Of a DNA stretch of 64,000 nt, positions 1 through 9,390 are shown piece after piece. Positions within the stretch are counted from its first letter, which is position 1; every line of letters starts with the position of its first letter. The position numbers and the translations under genes were made by a program. The notes beneath the pieces are model-generated. The model saw only the letters and a list, made by a program, of their open reading frames with translations. It ran no database searches and was not told the origin of the DNA. The stretch comes from Rhizobium sp. NXC14 (lineage in GTDB: Bacteria; Pseudomonadota; Alphaproteobacteria; Rhizobiales; Rhizobiaceae), in the NCBI RefSeq assembly GCF_002117485.1, contig NZ_CP021030.1, positions 4,318,001-4,382,000 on the forward strand, written 5' to 3'.

Positions 1-1
1 C

Positions 2-682
2 TTCAAGAACGTCTCCTTCGAGGTCAGGGCCGGCGAGATTCTCGGTGTGGCCGGCCTCGTCGGCTCCGGACGGTCGAATGTCGCCGAAACACTGTTCGGC
101 GTGACGCCGGCAAGCTCCGGCAGGATCGAACTGTTCGGCAAGCCGGTGACGATTTCCTCGCCGACCGAGGCGATCCGTCACCAGATGGCATTCCTGACGG
201 AGGATCGCAAAGACACCGGCTGCCTGTTGATCTTGGATATTCTGGAAAACATGCAGATCGCCGTCCTGCAGGACAAATTTGTCAAGGGTGGTTTCGTGCA
301 GCAGGGAGCACTCGAGGCGACCTGCGAAGACATGGCGAAAAGGCTGCGCGTAAAAACCCCCAATCTTTACGAGCGGGTGGAAAACCTTTCGGGCGGCAAT
401 CAGCAGAAAGTACTGATCGGGCGCTGGCTGCTCACCCATCCGAAGATCCTGATCCTCGATGAACCGACGCGCGGCATCGATGTCGGCGCCAAGGCGGAAA
501 TCCATCGGCTGGTCACGGAAATGGCGCGAAACGGCGTGGCGGTTATCATGATCTCATCCGAAATGCCCGAGGTTCTCGGCATGAGCGACCGCATCATGGT
601 CATGCATGAGGGCCTGGTGACCGGTTTCCTCAATCGCGATGAAGCAACGCAGATCAAGGTGATGGAACTGGCTGCGCGGTAA
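2..682 (+). CDS. Sugar ABC transporter ATPase, C-terminal part (cut by window start)
   Basis: This is the 3' end of a gene that begins before the window; the frame is open from base 2 and about 226 codons are visible. It is the second nucleotide-binding domain of a two-domain RbsA/XylG-type ATPase for a CUT2 monosaccharide importer. The Walker A is the degenerate [10 protein letters not shown] form usual in second halves of such proteins. It is followed by signature LSGGNQQKV and Walker [17 protein letters not shown]. It would power the permease encoded 34 bases downstream. The sugar cannot be told from this half; the binding protein probably lies upstream. Confidence 0.9.
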   Translation, partial: FKNVSFEVRAGEILGVAGLVGSGRSNVAETLFGVTPASSGRIELFGKPVTISSPTEAIRHQMAFLTEDRKDTGCLLILDILENMQIAVLQDKFVKGGFVQQGALEATCEDMAKRLRVKTPNLYERVENLSGGNQQKVLIGRWLLTHPKILILDEPTRGIDVGAKAEIHRLVTEMARNGVAVIMISSEMPEVLGMSDRIMVMHEGLVTGFLNRDEATQIKVMELAAR

Positions 683-716
683 TGCGCAGCTTGGAATCGC
701 CTAAGGGAGGTTTGAT

Positions 717-1742
717 ATGAGTACCAAGGCAGCAGAGGGTACGGCCCCGCTCGCAACCCGGCAGAGACGGCGGCGTATGCCGCCGGAACTCAGCATCTTC
801 CTGGTGCTTGTCGGCATCGCGCTCATCTATGAAGCGCTCGGCTGGATTTTCATCGGCCAAAGCTTCCTGATGAATTCGCAGCGCCTGACAATCATGATCC
901 TGCAGGTCTCCGTCATCGGCATTATCGCCGTCGGCGTCACGCAGGTCATCATAACAGGCGGCATCGATCTATCATCGGGCTCCGTCGTCGGCATGACGGC
1001 GATGATCGCGACAAGTTTCGCCCAGTCCTCCACCTGGGGGCGGGCCGTTTTCCCCTCGCTGACCGATCTTCCGGCGCTCGTGCCCATCATGATCGGTCTG
1101 CTGATCGGAGCGGCGGCGGGTCTGGCGAACGGCGCGCTCATCGCCTATACGAAGATCCCTCCGTTCATTGCAACGCTTGGCATGTTCGTTTCCGCCAGAG
1201 GTGTTGCCAAGTGGTATACGAAGGGGCAGCCGGTTTCCGGTATCACCGAGCAGTTTCATTTCATCGGGACCAAGGCGTGGCCGGTTGTCGTCTTCCTCGT
1301 TGTTGCACTGATCTTCCACATCGCGCTGCGCTACACCCGCTATGGAAAGTTCACCTACGCCATCGGCGCGAACCCCCAGGCCGCCCGCGTTTCCGGTATC
1401 AACATCGAAGCGCACCTCGTCAAAGTCTATGTGATTGCTGGATTGCTTGCTGGTCTCGCCGGCATCGTCACGGCGGCACGCGCGGAAACCGCGCAGGCGA
1501 GCATGGGTGTCGGATATGAGTTGGACGCGATCGCTGCGACCGTCATCGGCGGCACCTCGCTCACCGGCGGCGTCGGGCGCATCACCGGCACCGTCATCGG
1601 CACCATCATTCTTGGCGTCATGACCTCGGGCTTCACCTTCCTCAGGATCGACGCCTATTATCAGGAGATCGTCAAGGGGTTCATCATCGTCGCGGCCGTC
1701 GTCATCGACGTCTACCGGCAAAAGAAGCGCCGCAAGCACTGA
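717..1742 (+). CDS. Sugar ABC transporter permease, RbsC type
   Basis: A 341-residue inner-membrane permease of the BPD_transp_2 family (RbsC/XylH/MglC type), the channel of a CUT2 sugar importer. The N-terminus is short, basic and cytoplasmic (RQRRRRMPPEL), followed by about eight to ten hydrophobic segments. The family signature GGIDLSSGSVVGM lies near residues 80-92, and the conserved GGTSLTGGVGRITGT stretch near residue 280. The start is fixed by a strong GGGAGG ribosome site seven bases upstream. It follows the ATPase gene directly, so both belong to one operon. A terminator hairpin lies 28 bases after the stop. Substrate unknown. Confidence 0.93.
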   Translation: MSTKAAEGTAPLATRQRRRRMPPELSIFLVLVGIALIYEALGWIFIGQSFLMNSQRLTIMILQVSVIGIIAVGVTQVIITGGIDLSSGSVVGMTAMIATSFAQSSTWGRAVFPSLTDLPALVPIMIGLLIGAAAGLANGALIAYTKIPPFIATLGMFVSARGVAKWYTKGQPVSGITEQFHFIGTKAWPVVVFLVVALIFHIALRYTRYGKFTYAIGANPQAARVSGINIEAHLVKVYVIAGLLAGLAGIVTAARAETAQASMGVGYELDAIAATVIGGTSLTGGVGRITGTVIGTIILGVMTSGFTFLRIDAYYQEIVKGFIIVAAVVIDVYRQKKRRKH

Positions 1743-1769
1743 GCACGACCATGTGATCCGATGATTTTG

Positions 1770-1796
1770 CGGGGGCTTCGGCCCCCGTTTCGCTTT
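1770..1796 (+). terminator. Intrinsic terminator of the sugar ABC operon
   Basis: A perfect 7-base-pair stem CGGGGGC / GCCCCCG with a TTCG tetraloop, followed by TTTCGCTTTT. It closes the sugar importer operon and separates it from the dipeptidase gene. Confidence 0.85.
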
Positions 1797-1900
1797 TGGT
1801 GATGCTCCACGATGCCGATGTCCAAAAAAAGAGGTGGCGAATTCCGTCAGCTTTTCTATTCTGCCGCTTATTGGCCCGCTCGGGCAGCGCAGGAAGACAG

Positions 1901-2959
1901 ATGCAATTCGTATTTGACGGCCACAACGACGTTCTCCTCCGGCTCTGGACACATTCAAAAGACGGCAGCGACCCGATCGCGGAATTCGCAGACGGAACGA
2001 CGGCCGGCCATATCGATGCGCGTCGCGCCAGGGAAGGAGGCCTCTCAGGCGGCCTCTGCGCCATCTACATTCCCTCGGGCGATCTTGTCTTCGCCGATCC
2101 GGATGCCGATGGCCGCTACATCACGCCGATGGCGGCTCCTCTCGATCCGCTGCCGTCGCTTGCCATCGCCGCCGAAATGGCGGCGATCGCTTTGCGGCTC
2201 GACCAGGCAGGCGCCTGGCGGCTCTGCCGGACGGTTAAGGACATCCGCGGCGCAATGCAGGAGGGCATCTTTGCCGCCGTCATGCATATGGAAGGCTGTG
2301 AGGCTATCGGCCCCGACCTTTCGGCTCTCGAACTATTTTATGCAGCGGGACTGCGATCGCTTGGCCCGGTCTGGAGCCGGCACAACGTCTTCGGACATGG
2401 CGTGCCCTTCGCTTTCCCGATGTCGCCGGATACGGCGGCCGGGCTCACCGAGGCCGGTTTCGAGCTGGTGAGGGAGTGCAATCGCCTCGGTATCCTTATC
2501 GACCTCGCCCACATTACCGAAAAGGGCTTCTGGGACGTAGCGAAGACGACGGACCAGCCGCTGGTCGCCAGCCATTCCAATGCGCATGCACTGACGCCGG
2601 TGGCGCGCAATCTGACGGATAGGCAGCTCGATGCGATCCGCGAAAGCCGCGGGCTCGTCGGCATCAACTATGCCACCGCCATGCTGCGTCCCGACGGTCG
2701 CTCGGACAGCGACACACCGCTTGCCGATATGATCCGCCACATCGACTATCTGGTGAACCGCATTGGCATCGATTGCGTCGGCCTCGGATCGGACTTCGAC
2801 GGCGCAACCATTCCGGAAGAAATCGGCGACGCGGCCGGCAATCAGAAGCTGATTGCCGCTCTCCGGGAGGTTGGATATGGTGAGGCCGACCTCACGAAAC
2901 TTGCCCGTGAAAATTGGCTTCGTATTCTGGCGCAAGCTTGGCGGGAGGACCACGCCTAA
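1901..2959 (+). CDS. Membrane dipeptidase, peptidase family M19
   Basis: A 352-residue zinc dipeptidase of the renal dipeptidase (M19) family, which cleaves dipeptides, often those with a D-residue at the C-terminus. Metal-site motifs are in the usual order: FDGHNDVLLRL at the N-terminus (HxD), MHMEGCEAIG (bridging Glu), ASHSNAHAL (His) and GLGSDFDG. The ATG at 1901 is preferred because AGGAAG lies just upstream and the protein then begins at the conserved MQFVFDGHND; the frame is open back to 1796. It is followed by a complete peptide ABC importer on the same strand. This suggests that imported dipeptides, perhaps from peptidoglycan or D-amino-acid peptides, are hydrolysed by it. Confidence 0.92.
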   Translation: MQFVFDGHNDVLLRLWTHSKDGSDPIAEFADGTTAGHIDARRAREGGLSGGLCAIYIPSGDLVFADPDADGRYITPMAAPLDPLPSLAIAAEMAAIALRLDQAGAWRLCRTVKDIRGAMQEGIFAAVMHMEGCEAIGPDLSALELFYAAGLRSLGPVWSRHNVFGHGVPFAFPMSPDTAAGLTEAGFELVRECNRLGILIDLAHITEKGFWDVAKTTDQPLVASHSNAHALTPVARNLTDRQLDAIRESRGLVGINYATAMLRPDGRSDSDTPLADMIRHIDYLVNRIGIDCVGLGSDFDGATIPEEIGDAAGNQKLIAALREVGYGEADLTKLARENWLRILAQAWREDHA

Positions 2960-3058
2960 AGTGCGGCGCGCCTCTCGACGCACTGAAAACGGACAATATT
3001 TTAATGGGACATGACCGACAAAACGCTTCGTAATCAATCAAGAACAGGGGAACAGACC

Positions 3059-4702
3059 ATGATGATCGCCAAGCTCAGCCACAATTTCCGCCTACTTTCC
3101 GCAGGAGCCGCCATTTCGCTCCTGATGATGACGGCACCGGCCGCCTTTGCCGAGACGCCCAAGGACACGCTGGTCGAAGGGTTTGCCATCGACGACATCA
3201 TCACCATGGATCCGGGCGAAGCCTTCGAGCTTTCGACCGCGGAGATCACCAGCAACAGCTACAGCCTGCTCGTCCGTCTCGATCTCGCCGACACGTCCAA
3301 GGTGAAGGGTGATCTTGCCGAGAGCTGGAGCGTTTCGGATGACGGCCTCACCTACACGTTCAAGCTGAAACCCGGCCTGAAGTTCGCCTCCGGTAATCCG
3401 ATTACCGCCGAAGACGTTGCATGGTCGTTCGAACGCGCCGTCAAGCTCGACAAAAGCCCGGCCTTCATCCTCACCCAGTTCGGCCTGACGGGCGACAATG
3501 TCACCGAAAAGGCCAAGGCGGCTGACGCCAATACCTTCGTCTTCACCGTGGACAAGGCCTATGCCCCGAGCTTCGTGCTCAACTGCCTGACGGCGACCGT
3601 CGCCTCGGTTGTCGACAAGAAGCTCGTGATGGAACATGTGAAGGCGGTGACGCCGGATGCCGAGCATAAATACGACAATGATTTCGGCAATGAATGGCTG
3701 AAGACCGGTTATGCCGGCTCCGGCGCCTTCAAACTGCGCGAATGGCGGGCAAACGAAGTCGTCGTGCTTGAGCGGAACGACAATTATTACGGCGACAAGG
3801 CCAAGCTCAACCGCGTCATCTACCGCTATATGAAGGAAAGTTCGGCCCAGCGGCTGGCGCTCGAAGCTGGTGATATCGACATCGCCCGCAATCTGGAGCC
3901 TGGCGATATCGACGCCGTTTCCAAGAATGCCGATCTCGCCACGACAAGTGCGCCGAAAGGCACGATCTACTATGTCAGCCTGAACAACAAGAACGAGAAC
4001 CTGAAGAAGCCTGAAGTCCAGGAGGCTTTCAAGTATCTGGTCGACTACGATGCGATCGGCGCAACCTTGATCAAGGGAATCGGCGAGATTCATCAGACCT
4101 TCCTGCCCAAGGGCCAGCTCGGCGCGCTCGATGAAAATCCCTACAAGCTTGATGTCGCCAAGGCCAAGGAACTCCTTGCCAAGGCCGGCCTTCCGGACGG
4201 CTTCTCGGTGACGATGGATGTGCGCAACACCCAGCCGGTGACCGGTATTGCCGAATCCATGCAGCAGACGCTGGCGCAGGCCGGCGTCAAGCTGGAAATC
4301 ATTCCGGGTGACGGCAAGCAGACGCTGACCAAATATCGCGCTCGCACCCACGACATCTATATTGGTAACTGGGGATCGGATTATTTCGATCCGAACTCCA
4401 ATGCCGATACCTTCACGAGTAATCCTGACAATTCGGATGCGGGCACGGTGAAGACACTCGCCTGGCGCAACACCTGGGAAGCGCCGGAACTCGATAAGCA
4501 AACCAAGGCGGCCCTGCTTGAACGCGACAACGCCAAGCGCGCGGCAATGTATGAGGATATCCAGAAGAAGTTCCTTGCCAACAGCCCCTTCGTCATCATC
4601 TTCCAGCAGACCGAGGTAGCGGGCTATCGGAAGAATCTGAAGGACTTCAAGCTGGGGCCGAGCTTCGACACCAACTTCGTCGGTCCGATCGCCAAGGAAT
4701 AA
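3059..4702 (+). CDS. Peptide ABC transporter substrate-binding protein (family 5)
   Basis: A 547-residue periplasmic binding protein of the DppA/OppA (SBP_bac_5) family. The ATG at 3059 follows AGGGGAA and gives a clear Sec signal: basic start, hydrophobic core LLSAGAAISLLMM and cleavage near AFAETP. An upstream in-frame ATG (3011) would bury the signal. Family landmarks include LAESWSVSDDGLTYTFKLKP near residues 80-100 and the C-terminal region with DIYIGNWGSDYFDPN. It should capture peptides in the periplasm and hand them to the permeases encoded next. The exact ligand (dipeptide, opine, glutathione) is not readable from sequence. Confidence 0.93.
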   Translation: MMIAKLSHNFRLLSAGAAISLLMMTAPAAFAETPKDTLVEGFAIDDIITMDPGEAFELSTAEITSNSYSLLVRLDLADTSKVKGDLAESWSVSDDGLTYTFKLKPGLKFASGNPITAEDVAWSFERAVKLDKSPAFILTQFGLTGDNVTEKAKAADANTFVFTVDKAYAPSFVLNCLTATVASVVDKKLVMEHVKAVTPDAEHKYDNDFGNEWLKTGYAGSGAFKLREWRANEVVVLERNDNYYGDKAKLNRVIYRYMKESSAQRLALEAGDIDIARNLEPGDIDAVSKNADLATTSAPKGTIYYVSLNNKNENLKKPEVQEAFKYLVDYDAIGATLIKGIGEIHQTFLPKGQLGALDENPYKLDVAKAKELLAKAGLPDGFSVTMDVRNTQPVTGIAESMQQTLAQAGVKLEIIPGDGKQTLTKYRARTHDIYIGNWGSDYFDPNSNADTFTSNPDNSDAGTVKTLAWRNTWEAPELDKQTKAALLERDNAKRAAMYEDIQKKFLANSPFVIIFQQTEVAGYRKNLKDFKLGPSFDTNFVGPIAKE

Positions 4703-4720
4703 TCCGGCGGGATCAACGGC

Positions 4721-5788
4721 GTGAGCACCATCGAAACCAGGCAGGAGGCGCGGCCCCGCAAGGGCCGTGCCGGCGCCTTCGCCAAGGCTTTGGGGCGGTT
4801 CCTGTTCGCCGCCGTCACCACCTATCTTGGCCTGCTGGCCGTCACCTTCTTCATCGGCCGAGTCGTACCGATCGATCCCGTGCTCGCCATTCTCGGCGAC
4901 CGCGCTCCCACCCATGTCGTCGAGCGGGTGCGCCAGGAGATGGGTTTCAACCTGCCGCTCTATCAGCAGTTCTACATCTATATCAAAGGCGTCCTGTCCG
5001 GCGATTTCGGCAACTCGGTGCTGACGACCAATCCTGTCATGGTCGACATCCGCCGGGTCATGCCGGCGACGATCGAGCTCGCGACGTTGGGAACGCTGAT
5101 CGGCGCCTGCGTCGGCGTGCCGCTTGGCGTTCTCGCCGCAGTGCGCCGCGGCAGCATTGCCGACCAGATCGTACGCGTCATTGGTCTCATCGGCTATTCG
5201 GTGCCGATATTCTGGCTGGCGCTGATCTCCCTCGTCATCTTCTATGCGCAGCTGCGCTGGGTGGCTTTTCCCGGCCGAATCGACATCGTTTTCGAATATA
5301 CCTTCACGCCGATCACCGGCTTCTATCTTCTGGACAGCGCCTGGCAGGGGCAATGGGATGTCTTCTATGACGTCTTCCGCCACATCATCCTGCCCGCGTC
5401 GCTGCTCGGCTATTTTTCGCTTGCCTATATCAGCCGCATGACGCGCAGTTTCATGCTGAACGAGCTTTCGCAGGAATATATCGTCGCCGCGCGTGCCAAA
5501 GGTCTTTCGGAAACACGGGTGATCTGGGGCCATGCGCTACGCAATGCCGCCGTGCCGCTCGTCACCGTCATCGCGCTTTCCTATGCCGGGCTGCTCGAAG
5601 GATCGGTGCTGACCGAGACCGTCTTTTCCTGGCCGGGCATCGGGCTCTACATCACCAATTCGCTGCAGAACGCCGATATGAACGCCGTGCTCGGCGGCAC
5701 GATCGTCATCGGGACGATCTTCATCGGCATCAATCTTCTGTCTGATCTTCTCTACCGGACGCTCGATCCGAGGACGCGAAACCGATGA
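4721..5788 (+). CDS. Peptide ABC transporter permease, DppB type
   Basis: A 355-residue inner-membrane permease with a GTG start 18 bases after the binding-protein stop. It has one N-terminal membrane segment followed by the BPD_transp_1 domain with about five more. The EAA loop near residue 255 reads EYIVAARAKGLSETRVIWGH, which docks onto the ATPase subunits. The last four bases overlap the next gene (ATGA at 5785), so translation is probably coupled. It forms the channel together with the DppC-type partner. The family assignment is secure; the substrate is inferred only from the operon. Confidence 0.93.
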   Translation: MSTIETRQEARPRKGRAGAFAKALGRFLFAAVTTYLGLLAVTFFIGRVVPIDPVLAILGDRAPTHVVERVRQEMGFNLPLYQQFYIYIKGVLSGDFGNSVLTTNPVMVDIRRVMPATIELATLGTLIGACVGVPLGVLAAVRRGSIADQIVRVIGLIGYSVPIFWLALISLVIFYAQLRWVAFPGRIDIVFEYTFTPITGFYLLDSAWQGQWDVFYDVFRHIILPASLLGYFSLAYISRMTRSFMLNELSQEYIVAARAKGLSETRVIWGHALRNAAVPLVTVIALSYAGLLEGSVLTETVFSWPGIGLYITNSLQNADMNAVLGGTIVIGTIFIGINLLSDLLYRTLDPRTRNR

Positions 5789-6720
5789 CGGCTCCTGCCA
5801 GCCCCTCTCCTGCGATGAGCCGCCGCGAATGGCTGCTTTCCGACCGGCCGCAATCGCGCAGGCAAGCCCGTCTCGGCCGCGCTTACGTCACCTGGCGGCA
5901 GTTCACGGCCAACAGGCTTGCCGTCGTCGGCCTGCTGATCATCGTCGCCCTGCTCCTCGTCGCCGCGTTCGCGGATCTCCTCGCCACGCACAACCCCGTC
6001 CTCGGCGATCTCCGCAATGCCCGCCTGCTGCCGCCGGGAACGAGCGGCTACCTGCTCGGCACGGATGATCAGGGCCGCGACATCTATTCACGGCTGATCT
6101 ATGGATCGCGATTGACCCTGTTCGTCGTCGTGCTCGTCGCCATCATCTCCGCGCCGATCGGGCTGATCGTCGGCACGGTCTCAGGTTATGCCGGAGGCTG
6201 GGTGGATGCGACGCTGATGCGCATCACCGATATCTTTCTTGCCTTTCCGAAGTTGGTTTTGGCGCTCGCCTTCGTCGCCGCGCTCGGCCCCGGCATCCAG
6301 AACGCGGTCATCGCCATCGCCATCACCTCCTGGCCCCCCTATGCCCGCATCGCTCGGGCCGAGACGCTGACGGTCCGGCGTTCCGACTACATTGCGGCGG
6401 TGAAGCTGATGGGCGCCTCGCCGTTCCGCATCATCGTGCGCCATGTCATGCCGCTCTGCATTTCCTCGCTGATCGTGCGTGTGACGCTCGATATGGCCGG
6501 CATCATTCTGACAGCGGCCGGCCTCGGCTTTCTGGGTCTCGGCGCACAGCCGCCGCTGCCGGAATGGGGCGCGATGATCGCCTCGGGCCGGCGCTTCATT
6601 CTGGATCAGTGGTGGGTCGCGGCCATGCCCGGCATCGCCATTCTCATCGTCAGTCTCGGTTTTAATCTCTTAGGCGACGGCCTGCGCGATGCGCTCGATC
6701 CGAAGGAGAGCGGCCGATGA
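5785..6720 (+). CDS. Peptide ABC transporter permease, DppC type
   Basis: A 311-residue second permease. It has the OppC_N-type N-terminal membrane segment (residues about 43-65), then GTDDQGRDIYSRLIYGSR, which is characteristic of DppC/OppC, and a BPD_transp_1 domain whose EAA loop includes SDYIAAVKLMGASPFRIIVRH. The start overlaps the upstream stop by four bases and its own stop overlaps the next ATG (6717), a tightly coupled operon. It pairs with the DppB-type protein to form the membrane channel of the importer. Confidence 0.93.
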   Translation: MTAPASPSPAMSRREWLLSDRPQSRRQARLGRAYVTWRQFTANRLAVVGLLIIVALLLVAAFADLLATHNPVLGDLRNARLLPPGTSGYLLGTDDQGRDIYSRLIYGSRLTLFVVVLVAIISAPIGLIVGTVSGYAGGWVDATLMRITDIFLAFPKLVLALAFVAALGPGIQNAVIAIAITSWPPYARIARAETLTVRRSDYIAAVKLMGASPFRIIVRHVMPLCISSLIVRVTLDMAGIILTAAGLGFLGLGAQPPLPEWGAMIASGRRFILDQWWVAAMPGIAILIVSLGFNLLGDGLRDALDPKESGR

Positions 6721-7550
6721 CGACGCTTCTGACGGTCGACAAGCTCAAGGTCAGTTACCCCACCCGAACCGGCCTGATCGAGGCAGTGCGCGGCGTCTCC
6801 TTCACGCTCGGCAGAGAAAGGCTCGGCATCGTCGGCGAATCCGGCTCCGGCAAGTCGCAGACCGGCCGGGCGATCATGGGACTGACGCCGAAACACGGGA
6901 TCGTCACGGCCGACAGGCTCGATTTCAGCGGCATCGATCTCCTCAAGGCATCCGCCGGCGAAAGGCGCAGGTTGCGCGGCAAGCGCATCGCCATGATCCT
7001 GCAGGATCCGAAATATTCGCTCGACCCAGTCATGACGATCGGACGGCAGATCTGCGAAACGCTGCGCACTCATGAGAAGATCGGCAAAGCGGAAGCGCGC
7101 GAACGGGCGCTCGCCATGCTGGAAGCGGTGCAGATCCGCGATCCCAAACGCGTCTTCGACCTGCACCCGCACGAAGTTTCGGGCGGCATGGGACAGCGCG
7201 CCATGATCGCCATGATGCTGATTGCCGGGCCTGAACTGCTGATTGCCGACGAACCGACTTCGGCGCTCGACGTGACGGTGCAGCTCGATGTGCTGCGGAT
7301 CATGGACAGGCTGGTCTCTGAGCGCGGAATGGGGCTGATCTTCGTTTCCCATGATCTGAGGCTGGTCTCTTCCTTCTGCGACCGGGTCATCGTCATGTAT
7401 GCCGGCAAGATCGTCGAAGAGCTGGCGGCCGCCGATCTCAAACATGCGCAGCATCCCTATACCAGGGGACTGCTGAACTGCATGCCGGAAATCGGCGCGA
7501 ACCGCCATCCGCTGCCGGTGCTCGACCGCAAGCCGGAGTGGGCGGCATGA
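6717..7550 (+). CDS. Peptide ABC transporter ATPase, DppD type
   Basis: A 277-residue ATP-binding subunit. Walker A is GESGSGKSQTG near residue 40, signature VSGGMGQRAMIAMML and Walker B LLIADEPTSALDVTVQLD. The signature reads SGGMGQR where most relatives have SGGMRQR. The C-terminal oligopeptide-transporter tail is short, and the protein lacks the long Cys-containing extension of many DppD proteins. Its start overlaps the permease stop and its end overlaps the next ATPase gene. It powers import with the DppF-type partner. Confidence 0.92.
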   Translation: MTTLLTVDKLKVSYPTRTGLIEAVRGVSFTLGRERLGIVGESGSGKSQTGRAIMGLTPKHGIVTADRLDFSGIDLLKASAGERRRLRGKRIAMILQDPKYSLDPVMTIGRQICETLRTHEKIGKAEARERALAMLEAVQIRDPKRVFDLHPHEVSGGMGQRAMIAMMLIAGPELLIADEPTSALDVTVQLDVLRIMDRLVSERGMGLIFVSHDLRLVSSFCDRVIVMYAGKIVEELAAADLKHAQHPYTRGLLNCMPEIGANRHPLPVLDRKPEWAA

Positions 7551-8296
7551 GCGCAGCCCTCCACGTCGACAATCTCAGTGTCGCCTACGATGATTTTCAT
7601 GCGCTGAAGGATGTCAGCATCAGCGTCGAGCGCGGTGAATCTTTCGGCCTCGTCGGTGAATCCGGGTCAGGCAAATCGACCTTGCTGCGCGCCGTTGCCG
7701 GACTTGCGCCCATCAGCGGCGGCGCGATCCGCATCGACGGCGAAGAGTTGAAGGGTTCGAAGCGCAGCAAGGCCTTCTATCGGCGCGTGCAGATGGTCTT
7801 CCAGGATCCCTACGGCTCGCTGCATCCGCGCCAGACGATCGATCGGTTGCTGCTCGAACCGCTTGCGATTCACGCCGTTACCGACAGCGACAAGCGCATT
7901 GCCCGCGCGCTCGACGAAGTCGGTCTCGGCATTGGTTTCCGTTTCCGCTATCCGCATCAGCTTTCCGGTGGTCAGCGACAGCGTGTGGCGATCGCCAGGG
8001 CGCTGATCGTGCAACCGTCGATCCTGCTGCTCGACGAGCCGACATCGGCGCTCGACGCCTCGGTGCAGGCGGAGGTGCTGAACCTGCTCGAACAGATCCG
8101 CCGCGACCGCAAGCTCACTTTCGTCATGGTCAGCCATGACCTCGGCGTCATCACGCATATGTGCGAAAGGCTCGCGGTGATGCGCAGCGGCGCTGTCGTC
8201 GAACGATTGAGCTCGGAAGAGCTGGCGCGGGGCGCGGTCCAGGAGGATTACACGAAAAATTTGATGATCGCGAGCAAGGGTTTCGTCAAAGCCTAA
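7547..8296 (+). CDS. Peptide ABC transporter ATPase, DppF type
   Basis: A 249-residue ATP-binding subunit, last gene of the peptide operon. Walker A GESGSGKSTLLR, Q-loop MVFQDPYGSLHPRQT (typical of DppF/OppF), signature LSGGQRQRVAIARAL and Walker B ILLLDEPTSALDASVQ are intact. The ATG at 7547 overlaps the previous stop (ATGA); a GTG at 7538 is possible but less likely. It should form the ATPase heterodimer with the DppD-type protein. No clear terminator follows. Confidence 0.92.
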   Translation: MSAALHVDNLSVAYDDFHALKDVSISVERGESFGLVGESGSGKSTLLRAVAGLAPISGGAIRIDGEELKGSKRSKAFYRRVQMVFQDPYGSLHPRQTIDRLLLEPLAIHAVTDSDKRIARALDEVGLGIGFRFRYPHQLSGGQRQRVAIARALIVQPSILLLDEPTSALDASVQAEVLNLLEQIRRDRKLTFVMVSHDLGVITHMCERLAVMRSGAVVERLSSEELARGAVQEDYTKNLMIASKGFVKA

Positions 8297-8457
8297 AGGT
8301 AATCATTTCAAGCCATTGAAAAGAAAAGGCCGGCGGGGGAGTTAAGGATAATGTTCCCTTAAAAGACGACCATTCGACTAGACTATTGACAGCCGCCGCG
8401 CTTCTGTCATGATCCTGTTAACGATTGTTAGCTTTCGTGATCGATGGAGGTCGAGGC

Positions 8458-8649
8458 ATGTTCTTTCTCGGTGGGATGACCATGGGCTATCTCGATCCTC
8501 GCGTAAAAGCCGCTCCCAAGGAACAGATCACGGTCTCCATACCGGCTGAACAGGACCGGCGCCTGATCGGGACCGAGACCTCCGATCTGCAGCAGAACGA
8601 GAACGCCATCGAGCGCTCCCTGATCTGGGCATGGCGCACGCTCTGCTAA
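8458..8649 (+). CDS. Small protein of unknown function (63 aa)
   Basis: I do not recognise this protein. The ATG at 8458 is preceded by a good GGAGG site at 8447-8451, and the frame ends at TAA 8647. The N-terminus is short and hydrophobic (MFFLGGMTMGYL) and the rest is polar, with several charged residues and a WAWRTLC end. There is no export signal of normal length. A TTGACA at 8386-8391 could be a -35 box, with a poor -10. It stands alone between the peptide operon and another small gene. The ribosome site and composition make it a likely real gene; function unknown. Confidence 0.6.
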   Translation: MFFLGGMTMGYLDPRVKAAPKEQITVSIPAEQDRRLIGTETSDLQQNENAIERSLIWAWRTLC

Positions 8650-8773
8650 AGAGCGGTTGAATTTTCTCTTGCGCCCGCTCTGGACGCAAATTTATCTCTA
8701 CCTACCTGATAGGGAATAAGAAATATAACAGCGAGCCGCACAACCGGCCGCACGAGAACAACGGAGGCGACAC

Positions 8774-8938
8774 ATGGCAGAGCTGGGTATTTCGCATACT
8801 CACGTGAACCACTATGGTTCGGTAGCCACCAAGAAGCCGCACGCGACGCGCCACAGGCTTCAGACGGTGCTCCATGGGACGATCTTCACCGCGGCATTCC
8901 TGTTCGTGGTGGCAATGGTCTGCGGCGTCCTCGGATAG
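8774..8938 (+). CDS. Small single-pass membrane protein (54 aa), unknown function
   Basis: A 54-codon gene with a strong GGAGG site (8763-8767) seven bases before its ATG. The first half is polar and rich in His and Lys (TKKPHATRHRL). The C-terminal 20 residues are one hydrophobic membrane segment (TIFTAAFLFVVAMVCGVLG), so it is probably a tail-anchored or single-pass inner-membrane peptide. The stop is followed 14 bases later by a GC-rich palindrome at 8952-8973 (centre CACGTG) without a T-run. No family recognised. Confidence 0.6.
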   Translation: MAELGISHTHVNHYGSVATKKPHATRHRLQTVLHGTIFTAAFLFVVAMVCGVLG

Positions 8939-9390
8939 TCGGCAGATGATAGGCCTCGGCACGTGCCGGGGCCGCCTGCGCCTCTGCGGCGCGTTTCCTC
9001 GCTCGGGGCAAGCCCGATCAAAGCGCAGCCAGACCATGATCTGGCGAACCTTCCTCCTATCGACAAGCCGCGGCCGGGCCGCAAGGTTGCGACATGCACG
9101 GCGCTCTGCCTTGCGCAGCAAGCGCGCCGGCCCGCTCGGCTCACCATTCTTGACTTGAATTATCGCGATAGTGTCCAACTTTTCGCCATGGTTTTGCGGA
9201 GAGGGTATTGATCGACCTTCAGGCCGCGCTGGACCAAGGCTAGGCCCGGTTACATCGCTTGCCCAGACGTCATTCACCCGGCTTCATCGATCTTCGAAGA
9301 ATCGGGCCCCGTTCATGTAGCAGTCATGATAAGCAGTGCAAAAGGCTGAGCAAAACAGCCATAACTTTGTTTGGATCCAGAACCGAACCC
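8939..9390 (+). other. Gene-free stretch upstream of ndvB
   Basis: About 450 bases without a convincing gene. It begins with a palindrome at 8952-8973 (GGCC...GGCC around CACGTG) that may end the small upstream gene, and should carry the ndvB promoter, which I cannot place with confidence. Short open frames on both strands here have neither ribosome sites nor recognisable products. Confidence 0.5.

Noticed and set aside
3092..5533. 813-codon open frame on the minus strand over the peptide transporter genes
   Set aside because: It is antisense to well-supported genes and has the Asp/Arg/His/Gly-rich make-up of GC-rich shadow frames, with no family motif or ribosome site.
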